A stretch of DNA of 64,000 nt from an uncultured Alteromonadaceae bacterium (GCA_913064725.1 CAJYAI010000004.1:16399-80398); one strand, 5' to 3'; counted from the stretch's first letter, positions 49,624-59,097 are shown. Notes: generated by a model not told the origin, from the letters alone. Numbers and translations are program-made.

Positions 49624-49908
49624 CCCCCTCCATCGATGAGCGAATCGTAACACTAGCGCGTTACGGCAAGCGCGTCCTTTTGGGGTAATGGCAAGATCGT
49701 CCGGACGAGTTAGATGAGTCGATAATTGCTATGACAATCTGATTATTAATCGAGAGAAATCGGCGTTGATTGCCTCCAGATCGTCTCAGTTTAGCCAGCT
49801 TCATGATTGATATAATGACCACATCACAAGCCTTGTTTTTGAGCGAGATAGTCATTGACAGGTCCCTCGTTAAACATAAGCTGTCGGAACCACACAGGAG
49901 ATCACGGA
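49624..49908. promoter_or_regulatory. 285-bp region upstream of ivd, with palindrome and -10-like box
   Basis: Contains the perfect 12-bp palindrome TCGTCCGGACGA (49697-49708) and TATAAT (49811-49816), the latter about 98 bp before the ivd ATG with no clear -35. The ribosome site CAGGAG lies at 49895-49900. The palindrome could be an operator for flavin reductase or ivd; evidence is only the symmetry. No small gene is seen. Confidence 0.4.
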
Positions 49909-51078
49909 ATGACCAACCCGCTGAGAGGCTTGAATCATGGATTGAGTGAGGAACTCAACATGCTTCGTGAGACGACCCGGCAGTTCGTGTTGAAGGAGCT
50001 AGCTCCGATCGCTGATGAGGTCGATCGTAACAATGACTTTCCGCATCACCTTTGGCAAAAAATGGGCGCGTTGGGCTTGCTCGGCATCACGGTCGATGAA
50101 CGCTTTGGCGGATCAGGTCTAGGTTACTTGGCGCACATCATCGTACTCGAGGAAATCAGTCGAGCATCCGCATCTGTTGGTCTGTCCTACGGGGCCCACT
50201 CAAATTTGTGTGTGAATCAAATTTACCGTAACGGTACGGAGCACCAACGAGAGACCTATCTCCCCGGACTTTGCTCGGGACAACAGGTCGGCGCACTCGC
50301 GATGAGCGAACCCAATGCCGGGTCTGATGTAGTCAGTATGACGCTTCGAGCGGATCGTCAGGATGATCAGTACATCCTGAACGGCACTAAAATGTGGATA
50401 ACCAATGGACCTGACGCCGACACCTTTGTTGTCTATGCAAAAACTCAGCCTGACGCTGGATCACGCGGCATCACCGCATTTATCGTGGAGCGATCGTTCC
50501 CTGGATTTTCACAGGGTAAAAAGCTCGATAAATTGGGGATGCGCGGATCAAATACAGCGGAGCTCATTTTCGAGGACTGTCCGGTTCCGATCGAGAACGT
50601 GCTGGGCGAGGTCAATGCAGGCGTAGCTGTTCTCATGTCTGGATTAGATTACGAGCGCGCGGTGCTGTCAGCCGGGCCGGTGGGCATCATGCAAGCATGT
50701 CTTGATACCGTTGTCCCCTACGTTCACGAGCGAAAGCAGTTTGATCAGCCCATCGGTGAATTCCAGCTGATCCAGGGCAAATTAGCTGATATGTATGCAT
50801 CGACCGCGGCTTGTCGTGCCTATTTATATGAGGTCGGCCGAGCGCTCGATCGTGGCGAGGATAGTCGTAAAGATGCTGCAGCCGTGATCTTATATACGGC
50901 TGAGGCAGCGACAAAAGCCGCATTGGATTCAATACAGATATTGGGCGGCAATGGCTATACACATGACTACCCCACCGGACGATTCCTCAGAGATGCCAAA
51001 CTCTACGAGATCGGTGCCGGCACCTCAGAGGTGCGACGCATGCTCATTGGTAGGGAAATCTTTCAGGAAACGACTTAA
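49909..51078 (+). CDS. ivd: Isovaleryl-CoA dehydrogenase
   Basis: Leucine catabolism: isovaleryl-CoA to 3-methylcrotonyl-CoA, passing electrons to ETF. 389 aa from the ATG giving [10 protein letters not shown], preceded by CAGGAG; the upstream frame is not needed. FAD/acyl-CoA signatures [13 protein letters not shown] and [15 protein letters not shown]. The catalytic base is E249 in [16 protein letters not shown], in the helix position diagnostic of isovaleryl-CoA dehydrogenase, not the C-terminal one of other acyl-CoA dehydrogenases. The methylcrotonyl-CoA carboxylase genes usually beside it are absent here. Confidence 0.92.
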   Translation: MTNPLRGLNHGLSEELNMLRETTRQFVLKELAPIADEVDRNNDFPHHLWQKMGALGLLGITVDERFGGSGLGYLAHIIVLEEISRASASVGLSYGAHSNLCVNQIYRNGTEHQRETYLPGLCSGQQVGALAMSEPNAGSDVVSMTLRADRQDDQYILNGTKMWITNGPDADTFVVYAKTQPDAGSRGITAFIVERSFPGFSQGKKLDKLGMRGSNTAELIFEDCPVPIENVLGEVNAGVAVLMSGLDYERAVLSAGPVGIMQACLDTVVPYVHERKQFDQPIGEFQLIQGKLADMYASTAACRAYLYEVGRALDRGEDSRKDAAAVILYTAEAATKAALDSIQILGGNGYTHDYPTGRFLRDAKLYEIGAGTSEVRRMLIGREIFQETT

Positions 51079-51185
51079 CCTCCACAAAAGGGGGGTTGCC
51101 GTTAACGCGTGTGTCTCCTACCGTTGGGTTTTTTTGATACTCCGAACACAGGCAAGCTCAACACCGATACATTGGGGACATGTTT

Positions 51186-52370
51186 ATGAGCGGTAAAACT
51201 CGCTGGACAAAGCTCAATTGGGAAGACCCATTTGAACTGGATGGACAACTGACAGACACACAGCGGATGGTGCAGGCATCGGCTCGAGAGTACGCTCAAT
51301 CACAACTCGCCCCTCGAGTAACCTCCGCCTTCGCGACCGAGCGCATGGACGTGGACATCTTTCGCGAGATGGGTGACATGGGGCTGCTGGGTTCTACGAT
51401 TGCTGGCTATGGCTGTCCGGGTGTCGACTATGTCTGCTACGGACTTGTCGCTCGCGAGATTGAGCGAGTTGACTCTGGCTATCGCTCCATGATGAGCGTG
51501 CAATCCTCACTCGTCATGTATCCGATCTATGCCTACGGTACGGAAGCTCAACGGGAGCGCTTTCTCCCCGGTCTCGCCACCGGAAACCTCATTGGCTGTT
51601 TTGGTTTGACCGAGGCAGATCATGGATCAGACCCGGGTGGTATGAAAACACGCGCACGTGCCGTAGACGGTGGCTACCGACTGACTGGCTCCAAGATGTG
51701 GATCAGTAACAGTCCAATTGCTGATGTCTTCGTGGTTTGGGCGAAGACAGATGATGGCATCATCCGCGGCTTCATCCTTGAAAAAGGTATGGCTGGACTG
51801 AGTGCGCCGAAAATTGAGGGCAAGCTGGCATTGAGAGCCTCTATAACGGGCGAAATAGTGATGGACGATGTTTTCGTTCCTACTGAGAATCATCTACCCG
51901 ACGTCGAGGGACTTAAAGGGCCGTTCGGCTGCCTAAATAACGCTCGTTACGGTATTGCTTGGGGTGCGCTGGGCGCCGCGGAGACCTGTTGGCAGACGGC
52001 GCGGCAGTACACATTGGATCGGCAGCAATTTGATGTGCCGTTAGCGAGTAAGCAGTTGATTCAGTTGAAACTCGCCAACATGCAGACAGAAATTGGCATT
52101 GGCCTGCAGGCCTGTCATCGAGCGGGCGTCTTGATGAGCGATGGTGCAATTTCACCTGACCTAATCAGTCTGATTAAACGAAACTCCTGTGGCAAGGCCT
52201 TGCAAATAGCACGCGATGCACGCGACATGCTAGGTGGCAACGGCATATCGGGTGACTTCCCCATCATTCGGCATATGCTCAACCTCGAGGTGGTAAATAC
52301 TTACGAAGGCACACACGATGTTCATGCGTTAATATTGGGACGCAGCCAAACCGGTATATCCGCCTTCTGA
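51186..52370 (+). CDS. gcdH: Glutaryl-CoA dehydrogenase
   Basis: Lysine/tryptophan catabolism: oxidative decarboxylation of glutaryl-CoA to crotonyl-CoA. 394 aa from the second ATG (GGGGA eight bases upstream). Diagnostic text: [14 protein letters not shown] with R100, [16 protein letters not shown], and the catalytic glutamate E374 in [15 protein letters not shown]. It lies 107 bp after ivd and only 9 bp before the first DAHP synthase gene. The gap from ivd holds a weak hairpin and a T7 run (51129-51135) that might partly terminate transcription. Confidence 0.93.
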   Translation: MSGKTRWTKLNWEDPFELDGQLTDTQRMVQASAREYAQSQLAPRVTSAFATERMDVDIFREMGDMGLLGSTIAGYGCPGVDYVCYGLVAREIERVDSGYRSMMSVQSSLVMYPIYAYGTEAQRERFLPGLATGNLIGCFGLTEADHGSDPGGMKTRARAVDGGYRLTGSKMWISNSPIADVFVVWAKTDDGIIRGFILEKGMAGLSAPKIEGKLALRASITGEIVMDDVFVPTENHLPDVEGLKGPFGCLNNARYGIAWGALGAAETCWQTARQYTLDRQQFDVPLASKQLIQLKLANMQTEIGIGLQACHRAGVLMSDGAISPDLISLIKRNSCGKALQIARDARDMLGGNGISGDFPIIRHMLNLEVVNTYEGTHDVHALILGRSQTGISAF

Positions 52371-52379
52371 GGAGTTGTT

Positions 52380-53426
52380 GTGCCCCCTACAGACGTATCT
52401 GCCATCGACGATGTAAGAATCGATGGCATCAATGACCTCGTTGCACCCAACGAAATTATCAGTCGCTACCCTGTCTCCGAGACGACGACCGCGTTAATTA
52501 GATCCACGCGCGCCAAGATTGCAGCGATCATGCGCGGTGACGACGAGCGTCTTCTCGTGGTTATAGGCCCCTGCTCGATCCACGATTCGGAGGCGGCGCT
52601 CGATTACGCGCGGCGCCTGATGTGTCTCCGTGAGCAACATGCTGACAAACTCGAAATCGTCATGCGCACCTATTTTGAAAAGCCCAGAACGAGTTTGGGC
52701 TGGAAGGGATACATCAACGACCCTCACATCGATGGCAGCTTTGAGATCAACCAAGGCTTAGCGCTCGCCAGAGAGTTGCTGCTGACCATTAATGACATGG
52801 GCATGCCCACGGCAGGTGAATTTCTCGACACCATTACGCCTCAGTATGTGGCCGACCTCATGTCGTGGGGAGCCATTGGCGCTCGGACTACGGAGAGCCA
52901 AAATCATCGGCAGCTAGCCTCTGGCCTTTCGTGCCCCGTTGGATTTAAAAATGGTACCGAGGGTAACGTTCAGATTGCGGTGGACGCCATTCGAGCCGCT
53001 GGCGCAAGTCATCACTTCCTGTCGGTGACAAAAACTGGCTCAGCGGCCATCGTTAAAACGACTGGAAATGCCGACTGCCACCTTATTTTGCGCGGTGGGC
53101 TCAAGCCCAATTACGATGCGGCAAGTGTCCGAGAAGCGGAGCTTCTTTTAGAAAATGCCGGTTTAAATACAGGGCTCATGGTCGACTGCAGTCATGCCAA
53201 TAGCCAGAAGGATCACGCGAAACAAATCGGCGTCTGTCAAAGCATCGCGGATCAGCGACGCGCTGATCACTCGCCCATACGCGGCGTCATGATTGAGAGT
53301 CACCTCGTGGGAGGCAACCAAGCCATCGCTGCGCGCGATGATCTTGTCTATGGCAAAAGTATCACCGACGCCTGCCTCGGCTGGGCGGACAGTGAGATGC
53401 TTCTAAATTCGCTTGCCGACGGGTGA
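52380..53426 (+). CDS. aroG: 3-deoxy-7-phosphoheptulonate synthase, class I, copy 1
   Basis: First enzyme of the shikimate pathway (PEP + erythrose 4-phosphate). 348 aa, GTG start with GGAG at 52371-52374. Class I (AroFGH) signatures: LVVIGPCSIHD, YFEKPRTSLGWKG, GEFLDTITPQY, SWGAIGARTTESQNHR, GFKNGTEGN, DCSHANSQKDH, and GVMIESHLVGGNQ. The 9-bp spacing implies co-transcription with gcdH, an odd biosynthetic/catabolic pairing. The isoform type (Phe-, Tyr- or Trp-sensitive) cannot be told safely; SGLSCPVGFKNG resembles AroG more than AroF. Confidence 0.94.
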   Translation: MPPTDVSAIDDVRIDGINDLVAPNEIISRYPVSETTTALIRSTRAKIAAIMRGDDERLLVVIGPCSIHDSEAALDYARRLMCLREQHADKLEIVMRTYFEKPRTSLGWKGYINDPHIDGSFEINQGLALARELLLTINDMGMPTAGEFLDTITPQYVADLMSWGAIGARTTESQNHRQLASGLSCPVGFKNGTEGNVQIAVDAIRAAGASHHFLSVTKTGSAAIVKTTGNADCHLILRGGLKPNYDAASVREAELLLENAGLNTGLMVDCSHANSQKDHAKQIGVCQSIADQRRADHSPIRGVMIESHLVGGNQAIAARDDLVYGKSITDACLGWADSEMLLNSLADG

Positions 53427-53485
53427 TGCAACCATTATTTGCCCGAGGCCAAGCCTGGGGTCTATCAAGCTTTAAGCGCGCACCC

Positions 53486-53525
53486 GCCGCTTAAAGGCAG
53501 TACTAGCCGCTTAAAGGCATTACTA
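53486..53525. repeat. 20-bp tandem duplication between the two DAHP synthase genes
   Basis: GCCGCTTAAAGGCAGTACTA (53486-53505) is followed at once by the same 20 bp with one change (53506-53525). It is in the 140-bp gap before the second synthase, 41 bp upstream of its GTG. A TTTAAGCG nearby (53471) is the reverse complement of part of the unit (CGCTTAAA), so short hairpins are possible. Confidence 0.8.
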
Positions 53526-53566
53526 TAAGCCACCGCAAGTCTGTAAATACCCGCTAAGGAGTGATC

Positions 53567-54613
53567 GTGTCCCCGACAGACCTGTCTGCCATCGACGACG
53601 TCCGAATCGAAAGTATCGATAGTCTTATTGCGCCCAAAACAGTTATTGCCCGCTATCCCGTGTCAAAACCGGCAACCGCACTGATAAAGACGACCCGCAC
53701 CAGAGTCGCTGACATCATGCGCGGTAACGATGACCGGTTACTTGTGGTTATTGGCCCCTGCTCTATTCACGACGCCGATGCCGCTTGCGAATATGCGACG
53801 AGACTCATGCGATTGCGCGTGCAGTACGCCGACACGCTCGAGATCGTGATGCGAGCCTATTTCGAAAAACCAAGGACCAGCTTGGGTTGGAAAGGTTACA
53901 TCAACGATCCATACCTTGATGGAAGCTTCAGGATAAACGAGGGCTTAGCGCTGGCCCGCGAGCTGTTGCTCAAAATTAATAACATGGGATTGCCCACGGC
54001 CGGAGAGCTTTTAGATGCCGTTTCTCCCCAGTACATTGCCGATTTAATGTCATGGGGCGCCATCGGTGCTCGAACGACAGAAAGTCAAAACCACAGGCAG
54101 TTTGCATCAGGCGTTTCCTGCCCAATTGGCTTTAAAAATGGCACTGAAGGTAACATTCAGATTGCTGTCGATGCCATTAGAGCAGCTGCAGCCAGCCACC
54201 ACTTTCTCTCGGTAACAAAGACAGGTGCAGCGGCCATTGTGAAAACCACGGGCAATGCCGACTGTCATCTGATATTGCGTGGCGGTCTAAAACCGAATTA
54301 CGACACCGCTAGTGTTCGAGAGGCGGAACTTCTTCTGGAAAACGCAGGCCTAAACACCGGTCTCATGGTCGATTGCAGTCATGCCAACAGTCAGAAGGAT
54401 CATGCAAAACAGATTAGCGTATGTCAGAGCATCGTCGATCAACGTCGCTCTGGAGACTGTCCCATCCGGGGTGTGATGATCGAAAGCCACCTAGTTGGAG
54501 GCAATCAACCCATCGCGGCGCCCAATAAGCTCACCTACGGGAAAAGCATCACTGACGCCTGTTTGGGTTGGACAGACACAGAGATGCTGCTAGACGCGCT
54601 CGCGGCCGGTTAG
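53567..54613 (+). CDS. aroG: 3-deoxy-7-phosphoheptulonate synthase, class I, copy 2
   Basis: Second class I DAHP synthase, also 348 aa from GTG 53567 (AAGGAG six bases upstream), so both copies begin V-x-PTDxSAIDDVRI. All catalytic motifs are kept (LVVIGPCSIHD, YFEKPRTSLGWKG, GARTTESQNHR, DCSHANSQKDH). Clear differences from copy 1 fall in the N-terminal arm, in HRQFASGVSCPIGF (HRQLASGLSCPVGF in copy 1) and near the end, regions that take part in feedback sensing in this family. The two genes are a tandem duplication; different feedback control is a reasonable inference. No trp/tyr leader peptide was found upstream. Confidence 0.93.
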   Translation: MSPTDLSAIDDVRIESIDSLIAPKTVIARYPVSKPATALIKTTRTRVADIMRGNDDRLLVVIGPCSIHDADAACEYATRLMRLRVQYADTLEIVMRAYFEKPRTSLGWKGYINDPYLDGSFRINEGLALARELLLKINNMGLPTAGELLDAVSPQYIADLMSWGAIGARTTESQNHRQFASGVSCPIGFKNGTEGNIQIAVDAIRAAAASHHFLSVTKTGAAAIVKTTGNADCHLILRGGLKPNYDTASVREAELLLENAGLNTGLMVDCSHANSQKDHAKQISVCQSIVDQRRSGDCPIRGVMIESHLVGGNQPIAAPNKLTYGKSITDACLGWTDTEMLLDALAAG

Positions 54614-54694
54614 TGCTTGGATCAATTTTCTAGCTCGGCAGTTGTATCTATCGCCAGGGCTGTCGGGCTAGCCAACGCCCACACCACGCAATAG

Positions 54695-55360
54695 CTAGGC
54701 GAATCCAGGCGACGTTATCGGACCGTCGGGCTCGTCCGACTCAATCAGCTCGATAATCGGTTGATTAAAGCCGCGCTTCAGTCCCGCCAAGGAGCGACGA
54801 TTTTTCCCCATCATAGCTGATGCCAGCTTGAGCCCCTCTTCCTCTAACTGCTCCAAGGGGGCAGTCGCATCAATCACCTCAAGCGCCAGTGCTCGGTCAG
54901 CTGTCAATCGCTCACCCGTCAGCAAAGCCGCTCTGATTGCCTTGGGGTTCAGCTTGCTACACACAAGTTCATTCATTCTCACTGTGAGTGTCATCGATAG
55001 ATCGACTTCGGGCAAACAGAAGAAACCTCGATCTTCACGCATAACGCTGTAGTCTGATGCCAGTACGATCATCGCCCCCAGTCCAAAGGCATGACCGGTC
55101 ACTAGCGACACAATCGGGAAAGGCGCCTCGAGTAAGCGCGCCAGCACGCGCATGCACAACTCCGTAAACTCTTTATCACCACTGGCCATCAGGTAATCAA
55201 GATCGAGCCCTTGACTAAAATTCTTCCCCTCGCCTGCCAGCATAAGCACCTGGCACTCGTCGTCCTCAATAGCGTTGGTAATCGCCTCATCAAGGTGACC
55301 TAGTGTTTCGGGATTGAAGCGCCCCTCTCCGGAAAAAACATGGCGGTGAATGTGTGGCAT
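54695..55360 (-). CDS. Crotonase-family protein, enoyl-CoA isomerase-like
   Basis: 221 aa from the ATG giving MPHIHRHVF; the longer frame has no suitable ribosome site. Crotonase fold with GKNFSQGLDLDYL as oxyanion strand. The first hydratase glutamate is missing (GHAFGLGAM, A96) while the second is kept (E118 in FFCLPEVDLSM). One-glutamate crotonases of this kind are mostly delta3-delta2-enoyl-CoA isomerases, so it may help degrade unsaturated fatty acids. It is convergent with the second DAHP synthase and divergent from tal. Confidence 0.8.
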   Translation of the reverse strand: MPHIHRHVFSGEGRFNPETLGHLDEAITNAIEDDECQVLMLAGEGKNFSQGLDLDYLMASGDKEFTELCMRVLARLLEAPFPIVSLVTGHAFGLGAMIVLASDYSVMREDRGFFCLPEVDLSMTLTVRMNELVCSKLNPKAIRAALLTGERLTADRALALEVIDATAPLEQLEEEGLKLASAMMGKNRRSLAGLKRGFNQPIIELIESDEPDGPITSPGFA

Positions 55361-55493
55361 GTTGCTGTCTCTTGAAGTGACCCGGGAGCTATAAATACTA
55401 CAGGACTGCATCTACAATGAGATAGACTTCACCTATCTTTTCCCCTTTTTCCCATTTTTCCTTTTTTCCAACCCCAACCAGCCGGAAGACACC

Positions 55494-56399
55494 ATGAGTA
55501 AACTCGATCAGCTCGCCGAAATGAGCACCGTAGTAGCCGATACAGGCGATATCGACGCAATCGCGGAACTCAAGCCAGTTGACGCTACGACAAATCCTTC
55601 GCTATTACTCAAAGCAGCTGGGCTAAGTCGCTTCGCCGATGACGTGGCATCGCTCAAAGGAACCGACAATGCGGCCGACGCATTTGCTGTTCGCGTTGGC
55701 TCTCAAATTGTTCAGCTCGTGCCTGGCGTCATTAGTACAGAGGTCGATGCTCGTTTGTCGTTTGACACTCATCGGACGATTGCAAAAGCCGAAAGTCTGA
55801 TCGATCAATACGCCAAAGTCGGAATTGATTCCAGCCGAGTGCTGATTAAAATTGCATCCACCTGGGAGGGTATTCGTGCCGCAGCCGAACTTGAGAAGCG
55901 GGGTATTCATTGTAACCTCACCCTGCTCTTTGGCTTTGAGCAGGCGCGGGCATGTGCCGATGCTGGCGTTTTTCTGATTTCTCCCTTCGTTGGACGCATC
56001 ACAGACTGGTACAAGGCAAATACCGACATCACCATCGATAGCCCAGAGCAAGATCCAGGCGTTCAGTCAGTACGACGTATCTACACCCATTACAAAACAC
56101 ATGGCTACTCAACCGTTGTCATGGGCGCCAGCTTCCGCAACACAGGGCAAATTGAAGCTCTCGCGGGTTGCGATCGTTTAACCATCGCACCCGACTTACT
56201 TAACGAGCTGGGTCAGAGCGACGGAGATCTGCCACGCGCGCTGCTGAGCCCCAGCGACCACACGTCGGCCCCAACGCCTATAGAAGAAGCTGAGTTTCGG
56301 TTTGATCACAACGAGAGCGGAATGGCGAGCGAAAAGCTAGCAGATGGTATTCGGAGGTTTGTCGCTGATCAGCGAAAACTTGAGGATGCGCTAGCGTAG
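55494..56399 (+). CDS. tal: Transaldolase
   Basis: Pentose phosphate pathway, non-oxidative branch; also a source of erythrose 4-phosphate for the DAHP synthases nearby. 301 aa, TalB type: [12 protein letters not shown], the Schiff-base lysine K119 in [35 protein letters not shown], and [19 protein letters not shown]. Slightly shorter than TalB (317). An unusual, almost pure pyrimidine tract (55436-55475) precedes it; the ribosome site is GGAAG, eight bases before the ATG. Confidence 0.94.
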   Translation: MSKLDQLAEMSTVVADTGDIDAIAELKPVDATTNPSLLLKAAGLSRFADDVASLKGTDNAADAFAVRVGSQIVQLVPGVISTEVDARLSFDTHRTIAKAESLIDQYAKVGIDSSRVLIKIASTWEGIRAAAELEKRGIHCNLTLLFGFEQARACADAGVFLISPFVGRITDWYKANTDITIDSPEQDPGVQSVRRIYTHYKTHGYSTVVMGASFRNTGQIEALAGCDRLTIAPDLLNELGQSDGDLPRALLSPSDHTSAPTPIEEAEFRFDHNESGMASEKLADGIRRFVADQRKLEDALA

Positions 56400-56423
56400 T
56401 GTGACTCCCGAGTAGGACTGCGA

Positions 56424-56487
56424 GCTCTTTTCAACGTTCTTAGCAAAAAACGCTTCTGACAAGCTCTTCTCGACAGCTTTTCTCAAT
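56424..56487. repeat. Degenerate GCTCTTTTCAA repeats between tal and a convergent crotonase gene
   Basis: Copies GCTCTTTTCAAC (56424), GCTCTTCTCGAC (56463) and GCTTTTCTCAAT (56476) lie in the 150-bp gap between convergent stops. They match the unit of the array at 49083-49158 (GCTCTTTTAATCAAG) in its first half. The similarity was seen by eye and could be partly chance. Confidence 0.45.
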
Positions 56488-56549
56488 AGTCTGCAGTGAG
56501 AGCTGCACTAAAAAGGCGCCATCCGCCATTTTGTTTTTGGGTTCGCTAG

Positions 56550-57332
56550 CTACTTAAAATTAGCCGCCCGCTTTTCAAAATAGGCGGCAACAGCCTCCAG
56601 TTGATTTGGCTTGTAGATGATCTCTGTTTGCTCGACGGATTCTGCAAGGAGTAACTCGGCGTCAGTCGCATCAGCCATGCTATTTGAGATTCGCTTGGCC
56701 GCGCGAATTGCCTCCGGGTTCTTGCCCGCAATCTCATGCGCTAGCGCCATTGCGCGACTCAGCGGATCCTCACTGACTTCCGTCGCGAAGCCGAAGTCCT
56801 GAGCCTCAACACCCGAGAATATTTCATTGGTATAGACAAGCCGCCGAAGAATATCGTCGCGAACATTCCCTCGCCAGAGCGGATAACCGGACATATCGGG
56901 CACCAAGCCCCACCGCATTTCCATGACTGCACAACGAGTCTCTGGATGGATAATTTTAATATCCGACCCCGCCATAAGCTGCATTCCGCCGCCGAGACAA
57001 ACACCATGCAATGCTGAGATGACGGGGACGGGTAGCTGTCGCCAGCCCCACCCCAGATGCTGAACCCCATTCGCCTTCCCGTGAGTGCGAGGCACCAGAT
57101 CAGTGGGGGCATCATCACTCAGTCCAAAGCTCCCCAGATCGAGGCCCGCACAGAACGCCTTGCCCTCACCGCTAAGAACAATCACTCGAATACTCGTGTC
57201 CCTTGCAAGCGCGGCGAGCGCCGCGGTGATACCGTCGAACATGGCTGGGTCAAGTGCATTCATCTTGTCGGGCCGATTCAAACGGACGTGACACACACCC
57301 TCTTCGGTAGACATCAAAACTCGGTCGTTCAT
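56550..57332 (-). CDS. Enoyl-CoA hydratase/isomerase family protein
   Basis: 260 aa from ATG 57332; a TTG ten codons upstream is possible. Crotonase fold: oxyanion strand GKAFCAGLDLGSFG, then LHGVCLGGGMQL where the first hydratase glutamate is Q118, E138 in VMEMRWGLV, and D146 in VPDMSGYP. The E/D pair without the first Glu recalls dienoyl-CoA isomerases, but the first acid of that family is also changed, so I leave the reaction open. It is monocistronic; a 204-bp gap separates it from the divergent aldehyde dehydrogenase gene. Confidence 0.82.
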   Translation of the reverse strand: MNDRVLMSTEEGVCHVRLNRPDKMNALDPAMFDGITAALAALARDTSIRVIVLSGEGKAFCAGLDLGSFGLSDDAPTDLVPRTHGKANGVQHLGWGWRQLPVPVISALHGVCLGGGMQLMAGSDIKIIHPETRCAVMEMRWGLVPDMSGYPLWRGNVRDDILRRLVYTNEIFSGVEAQDFGFATEVSEDPLSRAMALAHEIAGKNPEAIRAAKRISNSMADATDAELLLAESVEQTEIIYKPNQLEAVAAYFEKRAANFK

Positions 57333-57507
57333 CCTGAAGCTCTCTATCGTTGTTTTCGTCAAAGCATAACGACCTCATCTCAACGCGGCAATCACCTGTC
57401 GGCACCCAGCCTAATTGACGTTGGAGAAGTGCGTTAGAGCTCGCGTAGAAGCGTACGGCAGACCATCAAAAGTACATTGCATTGGTGACGCCACGGCGTT
57501 ACTGTTT

Positions 57508-57523
57508 TTGCTTAATTAAACAA
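57508..57523. promoter_or_regulatory. Near-perfect palindrome before the aldehyde dehydrogenase gene
   Basis: TTGCTTAATTAAACAA is a 16-bp palindrome with one mismatched pair, centred 22 bp upstream of the ATG and just before the ribosome site ACGAGG. Symmetry and position suggest the operator of a TetR- or MarR-type repressor or of the crotonase/dehydrogenase divergent pair. No regulator gene is adjacent. Confidence 0.45.
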
Positions 57524-57536
57524 TAACGAGGCCACA

Positions 57537-59006
57537 ATGAACTCGATAGCAGACATTAATCCATCTATCGCCGAATCCGTCGAACAAGCCGAGGCTATCC
57601 GTACGTCGATGCAGGTGAAGCTAGACGAGATGCGCCGTGCCTATCACCAAGCACCCTCTCCCAGCCTTGCCGAGCGCAAGCATGATCTGAAGCAGTTAAA
57701 GCGCTTGATCGGAGACAATACGGAGTCAATCTCGCAGGCTATCTCGCGCGATTACGGTCACCGATCCGAGCATGAAACCATGTTTGCTGAATTCATCGGC
57801 ACCGGTGGCAGCATTGATGACATCCTGAAAAATCTAAAGTCCTGGATGAAACCTGAAAAGCGTCACATCGATGCCACCATGTTTCCTTTCGCCAGCAATA
57901 CCGTCATCCCCCAGCCCTTGGGCGTTGTCGGATTGATCGTACCCTGGAATTTCCCTGTTTTCCTCGCTGTTTCTCAGATCGCAACTGCATTTGCCGCGGG
58001 CAACCGTGTCATGGTGAAAATGTCAGAGAACAGCCGCCATCTAACGCGATTACTGCGGGAACTTGCGCCGCAATACCTCCCCGAGGACAAGCTGACCTTC
58101 TTGGAGGAAACAGGTGGCGTGGGCATTGAGTTTTCAAAACTCGCCTTTGACCTCATCATCTTTACGGGGTCAGGAGCTACCGGCAAGAAAGTGATGGCCT
58201 CTGCGGCGGAAAATCTCACGCCGGTCATTCTGGAGCTGGGCGGCAAGTCTCCCGCTATTATCGATCCCAAATATGATCTTGCCAAAGCTGCCGAACGGAT
58301 CATGTTCGCCAAGCAGTTCAATGCCGGGCAAATTTGCGTCAACGTCGATTACGTTATGGTGCATGCATCGCAGGCCGATGAATTTATCGAACGCTGCAGT
58401 GAGTGGCTCAAGTCAAACGTGCCAACCATCGACAGTGATGATTACACCTCGATGATTGATCAGAGAGCTTATGATCGGATGATGGCAACGCTCGAGGATG
58501 CACGCAACTATGGTGCGACCATCATCAACCCTACGGGGGAAGCGCCCAATCCGGAGACCCGAAAGGTACCGGTGCAATTCATCGTCAATACGTCCCCAGA
58601 AATGGTGATCCGAAACCGTGAGACCTTTGGTCCCTTGCTAATGATCGTGACGTACGAGTCACCAGACGATGTCATAGCACACGTCAATTCAGGCGATCGA
58701 CCGTTGGCCATGTATCCGTTCACGCGCGATAAAAAGCTCGCTGACTTGTATATCGAGCGCATCATGTCGGGGGGCGTCAGCATCAATGATGCTCTGCTTC
58801 ACGTATCGCAACATGACCTACCCTTTGGCGGCGTCGGGGGCAGCGGTATGGGTCATTATCACGGTAAAGAGGGCTTTAATTCGTGCTCCAAGATGCGCCC
58901 AGTCTTCCATCAAGCGAACTTCACCATGAATAAGTTCCTCGCTCCCCCCTACACGGGGATGAAAGATAAGATTTATCGCTTTCTGACCAAAAAGAGTCTC
59001 AAGTAA
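57537..59006 (+). CDS. calB: Coniferyl-aldehyde-type dehydrogenase (NAD(P)+ aldehyde dehydrogenase)
   Basis: Oxidises an aldehyde to its acid; 489 aa. Family signature IPQPLGVVGLIVPWNFPVFL, NAD loop FTGSGATGKK (209-218), catalytic E233 in LELGGKSP and C267 in NAGQICVN, and C-terminal HVSQHDLPFGGVGGSGMGHY, which is the CalB/class-3 ALDH type, plus the basic C-terminal tail MKDKIYRFLTKKSLK that may bind membrane. The substrate could be coniferyl aldehyde or a long-chain aldehyde. It is followed by a strong terminator. Confidence 0.85.
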   Translation: MNSIADINPSIAESVEQAEAIRTSMQVKLDEMRRAYHQAPSPSLAERKHDLKQLKRLIGDNTESISQAISRDYGHRSEHETMFAEFIGTGGSIDDILKNLKSWMKPEKRHIDATMFPFASNTVIPQPLGVVGLIVPWNFPVFLAVSQIATAFAAGNRVMVKMSENSRHLTRLLRELAPQYLPEDKLTFLEETGGVGIEFSKLAFDLIIFTGSGATGKKVMASAAENLTPVILELGGKSPAIIDPKYDLAKAAERIMFAKQFNAGQICVNVDYVMVHASQADEFIERCSEWLKSNVPTIDSDDYTSMIDQRAYDRMMATLEDARNYGATIINPTGEAPNPETRKVPVQFIVNTSPEMVIRNRETFGPLLMIVTYESPDDVIAHVNSGDRPLAMYPFTRDKKLADLYIERIMSGGVSINDALLHVSQHDLPFGGVGGSGMGHYHGKEGFNSCSKMRPVFHQANFTMNKFLAPPYTGMKDKIYRFLTKKSLK

Positions 59007-59026
59007 CGCTTGCTCATTGTTAACTG

Positions 59027-59054
59027 AAAAAGGCCCCAAAAGGGGCCTTTTTTT
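59027..59054. terminator. Intrinsic terminator between calB and the symporter gene
   Basis: Perfect stem AAAAAGGCCCC / GGGGCCTTTTT with an AAAA loop and a run of seven T on the plus strand; the minus strand also has a T-run (AAAAA reversed), so it can serve both convergent genes. Confidence 0.92.
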
Positions 59055-59097
59055 GTCAGCACGACAGCACGGAAAAGCGCTCTTTTCCCTGCTCCCG

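Noticed and set aside
53427..53566. Attenuator with aromatic leader peptide before the second DAHP synthase
   Set aside because: No short open frame rich in Phe, Tyr or Trp and no terminator/antiterminator pair was found.
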